From positions 1 through 64,000 of the forward strand of contig JAJEBY010000011.1 of NCBI GenBank assembly GCA_022822305.1: a stretch of 64,000 nucleotides of DNA. Direction: 5' to 3'. This stretch comes from Anaerolineae bacterium (lineage in GTDB: Bacteria; Chloroflexota; Anaerolineae; Aggregatilineales; Phototrophicaceae). The first letter of the stretch is position 1, and every line of letters begins with the position of its first letter. Made by a program: the position numbers and the translations under genes. This document shows, piece after piece, positions 62,648 to 64,000 of this stretch. Below the pieces are notes generated by a model. It saw nothing but the letters and a program-made list of their open reading frames with translations, had not been told where the DNA came from and searched no databases.

Positions 62648-64000
62648 CTAGTAGGCGTTGGGGCTGGAGCGGCTAATCCATTGCCAGATGGTGCGGATGA
62701 TGATCTTGATATCGAGCCAGAGCGACCAGTTTTCCACGTACATTAAATCGAAGCGCGTGCGATCGGCAATGGAGGTATCGCCACGCAAGCCTTCCACCTG
62801 CGCCAACCCGGTCATTCCCGATTTTTCGCGCAAGCGATCCATGTATCCGGGAATCTGGCTGCGGAATTGCTGCACATACATGGGACGCTCCGGACGGGGA
62901 CCGACCAAGCTCATATGCCCGAGGATAACGTTGATCAACTGGGGGATTTCGTCCCAATTGTTCTTGCGCATCAGGCGCCCGATGCGCGTGACACGGGGGT
63001 CGTTTTCTACGGTCCAGGTTTGCCCGGCCGATTCGGCATCCGAGCGCATGGAGCGAAATTTGATCATGGGGAAGGGACGCTCGTCTTGCCCCATGCGCCA
63101 TTGCCAATAGAAGGCGGAACCGCGCGATTCCAGGCGGATAAGCAGCGCAGTCAGCAGCATGAAAGGAGAGAGCAGAATCAAGCCAAACGAGGCGCCCAAT
63201 AAATCCAGCGCGCGCTTCAGGCTAAGTTTCCAGCCGCGCAGAGCGATGTCGCGCACGGTCAACAGCGGTGTTCCGCCGAGGTCGTCGACGTTGAGATCGC
63301 CAGCCATGTATGAGAAAAGATCGGGATACACCTTGATATCGACGCTTCCGCGCTGACAGAGGTTGATCAGCTCAACAAATTCTCCACGCCGCGGATCGGA
63401 CAAGGCGACGATGACCTGCTCTACCATGTGTTCATCAATTAGGCGCGGGATGTCGTCATAACTGCCGATGAAGGGAAAGCCGAGCATATCGCCTTCTTTT
63501 TCGACTGCGCTGACGATGCCGACGATGTTGTAGCCCAATGCCGGACTATTACGGATCTTGTTTGTGATGTCGTGGGCCACCCGTCCTTCGCCGACGATCA
63601 GCAAATTGTCGCGGACGATTCCGCGCGACCGCAGCGTAGCCCAAAAGCGACGATGAATTTCTCGTCCCGCGCCGGTGAAGAGCAGGCTGAAAAACCAGAC
63701 GTACATAAGCAGGCTGCGCGGATAACTAGCTTCCAGCGCGGTATTTTGAAAGAAGAACTCTTGAATGCCGCTGGCGAGCAAGGTTCCCAGGGTGACAACC
63801 CCGACGACGATGCGCATTTGATCGATGCGGCTGAAGGCCCGCTTTAAATGATAGAGCTGGGAGAAATAGAACATCAGAATGATGGTGACGGTTTGCAACA
63901 CAATCGTAGGCAGGTAACTCCAAAGCGAAGGCTGCTCGGATGGCCGGGCGAGAATGGGCAGGTATTCGCGCGCAAAATAGCCGACCACAAAGGCGATCAC
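62648..64000 (-). CDS. Polyprenyl glycosylphosphotransferase (WcaJ/WbaP family), 5' part beyond window
   Basis: About 450 residues are visible; the frame is open at the window edge, so the start is missing (the GTG there is not trusted). N-terminal membrane helices are followed by a CoA-binding-like Rossmann domain (LLIVGEGRVAHDI), then the bacterial sugar transferase core: RALDLLGASFGLILLSPFMLLTALLIRLES, WRMGQDERPFPMIKFRSMR, and a C-terminal region LVGPRPERPMYV...YMDRLREKSGMTGLAQVEG. It starts exopolysaccharide or O-antigen-like repeat units by transferring sugar-1-phosphate to undecaprenyl phosphate. Confidence 0.92.
   Translation of the reverse strand: MIAFVVGYFAREYLPILARPSEQPSLWSYLPTIVLQTVTIILMFYFSQLYHLKRAFSRIDQMRIVVGVVTLGTLLASGIQEFFFQNTALEASYPRSLLMYVWFFSLLFTGAGREIHRRFWATLRSRGIVRDNLLIVGEGRVAHDITNKIRNSPALGYNIVGIVSAVEKEGDMLGFPFIGSYDDIPRLIDEHMVEQVIVALSDPRRGEFVELINLCQRGSVDIKVYPDLFSYMAGDLNVDDLGGTPLLTVRDIALRGWKLSLKRALDLLGASFGLILLSPFMLLTALLIRLESRGSAFYWQWRMGQDERPFPMIKFRSMRSDAESAGQTWTVENDPRVTRIGRLMRKNNWDEIPQLINVILGHMSLVGPRPERPMYVQQFRSQIPGYMDRLREKSGMTGLAQVEGLRGDTSIADRTRFDLMYVENWSLWLDIKIIIRTIWQWISRSSPNAY

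Overview
The window looks like a chromosomal segment of a GC-rich, probably Chloroflexota (Anaerolineae-like) bacterium. This is an inference from gene content and style: a split acyl-CoA mutase with a separate B12-binding subunit and MeaB; a three-gene biotin-dependent acyl-CoA carboxylase; an archaeal/eukaryotic-type prolyl-tRNA synthetase of 480 residues; two S1-domain proteins of about 420 residues; a menaquinone-type methyltransferase; and very many short intergenic palindromes and GGCCCC/GGGG hairpins. No 16S rRNA or tRNA gene is present, so taxonomy cannot be fixed from this window alone.

Layout. 1-350: tail of an IS3-family transposase and palindromic repeats. 351-4546: copper exporter CopA with a CsoR-type repressor and an exported SH3 protein. 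4547-5798: a repeat field with a 425-bp tandem duplication. 5799-8535: acyl-CoA epimerase, acyl-CoA dehydrogenase and a zinc-less MDR reductase. 8887-10848: an unknown protein, a CYTH protein and an AT-rich TIR-domain gene between repeats. 11322-14907: carboxyltransferase, biotin carboxylase and biotin carrier. 14998-20253: three membrane GT-C-like glycosyltransferases. 20255-27225: CHAD protein, acyl-CoA mutase, SDR, aldose epimerase, YbaK and phosphofructokinase. 27226-36164: DnaE, MutM, an MBL hydrolase and SecA. 36453-39653: VTT membrane protein, PRPP synthetase, MeaB and B12-binding subunit. 40244-47463: thioredoxin, then hrcA-grpE-dnaK-dnaJ-prmA-menG. 47592-51342: IF-1, S21 and two S1 proteins. 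51650-54481: a PRTase and a small operon with a THUMP-like methyltransferase. 54871-57599: rpsO-pnp. 57838-62621: tandem-NYN protein, ProRS and a MazG-like enzyme. 62648-64000: a polyprenyl glycosylphosphotransferase cut by the window edge.

How it fits together. Genes for branched-chain or propionyl-type acyl-CoA metabolism are scattered through the first 40 kb: dehydrogenase, reductase, carboxylase, epimerase, mutase large subunit, B12 subunit and MeaB. The mutase large subunit carries the Phe/Gln pair of isobutyryl-CoA mutases rather than the Tyr/Arg pair of methylmalonyl-CoA mutases, so the obvious label may be wrong. The remainder is mostly housekeeping.

The most unusual parts are the layered repeat families in nearly every larger intergenic gap, the TIR gene in a low-GC island, the tandem-NYN protein with a strong distant promoter, a CsoR homologue with displaced metal ligands, and a possible S15 autoregulatory hairpin in the rpsO leader. 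No CRISPR array, prophage or complete insertion sequence was found.
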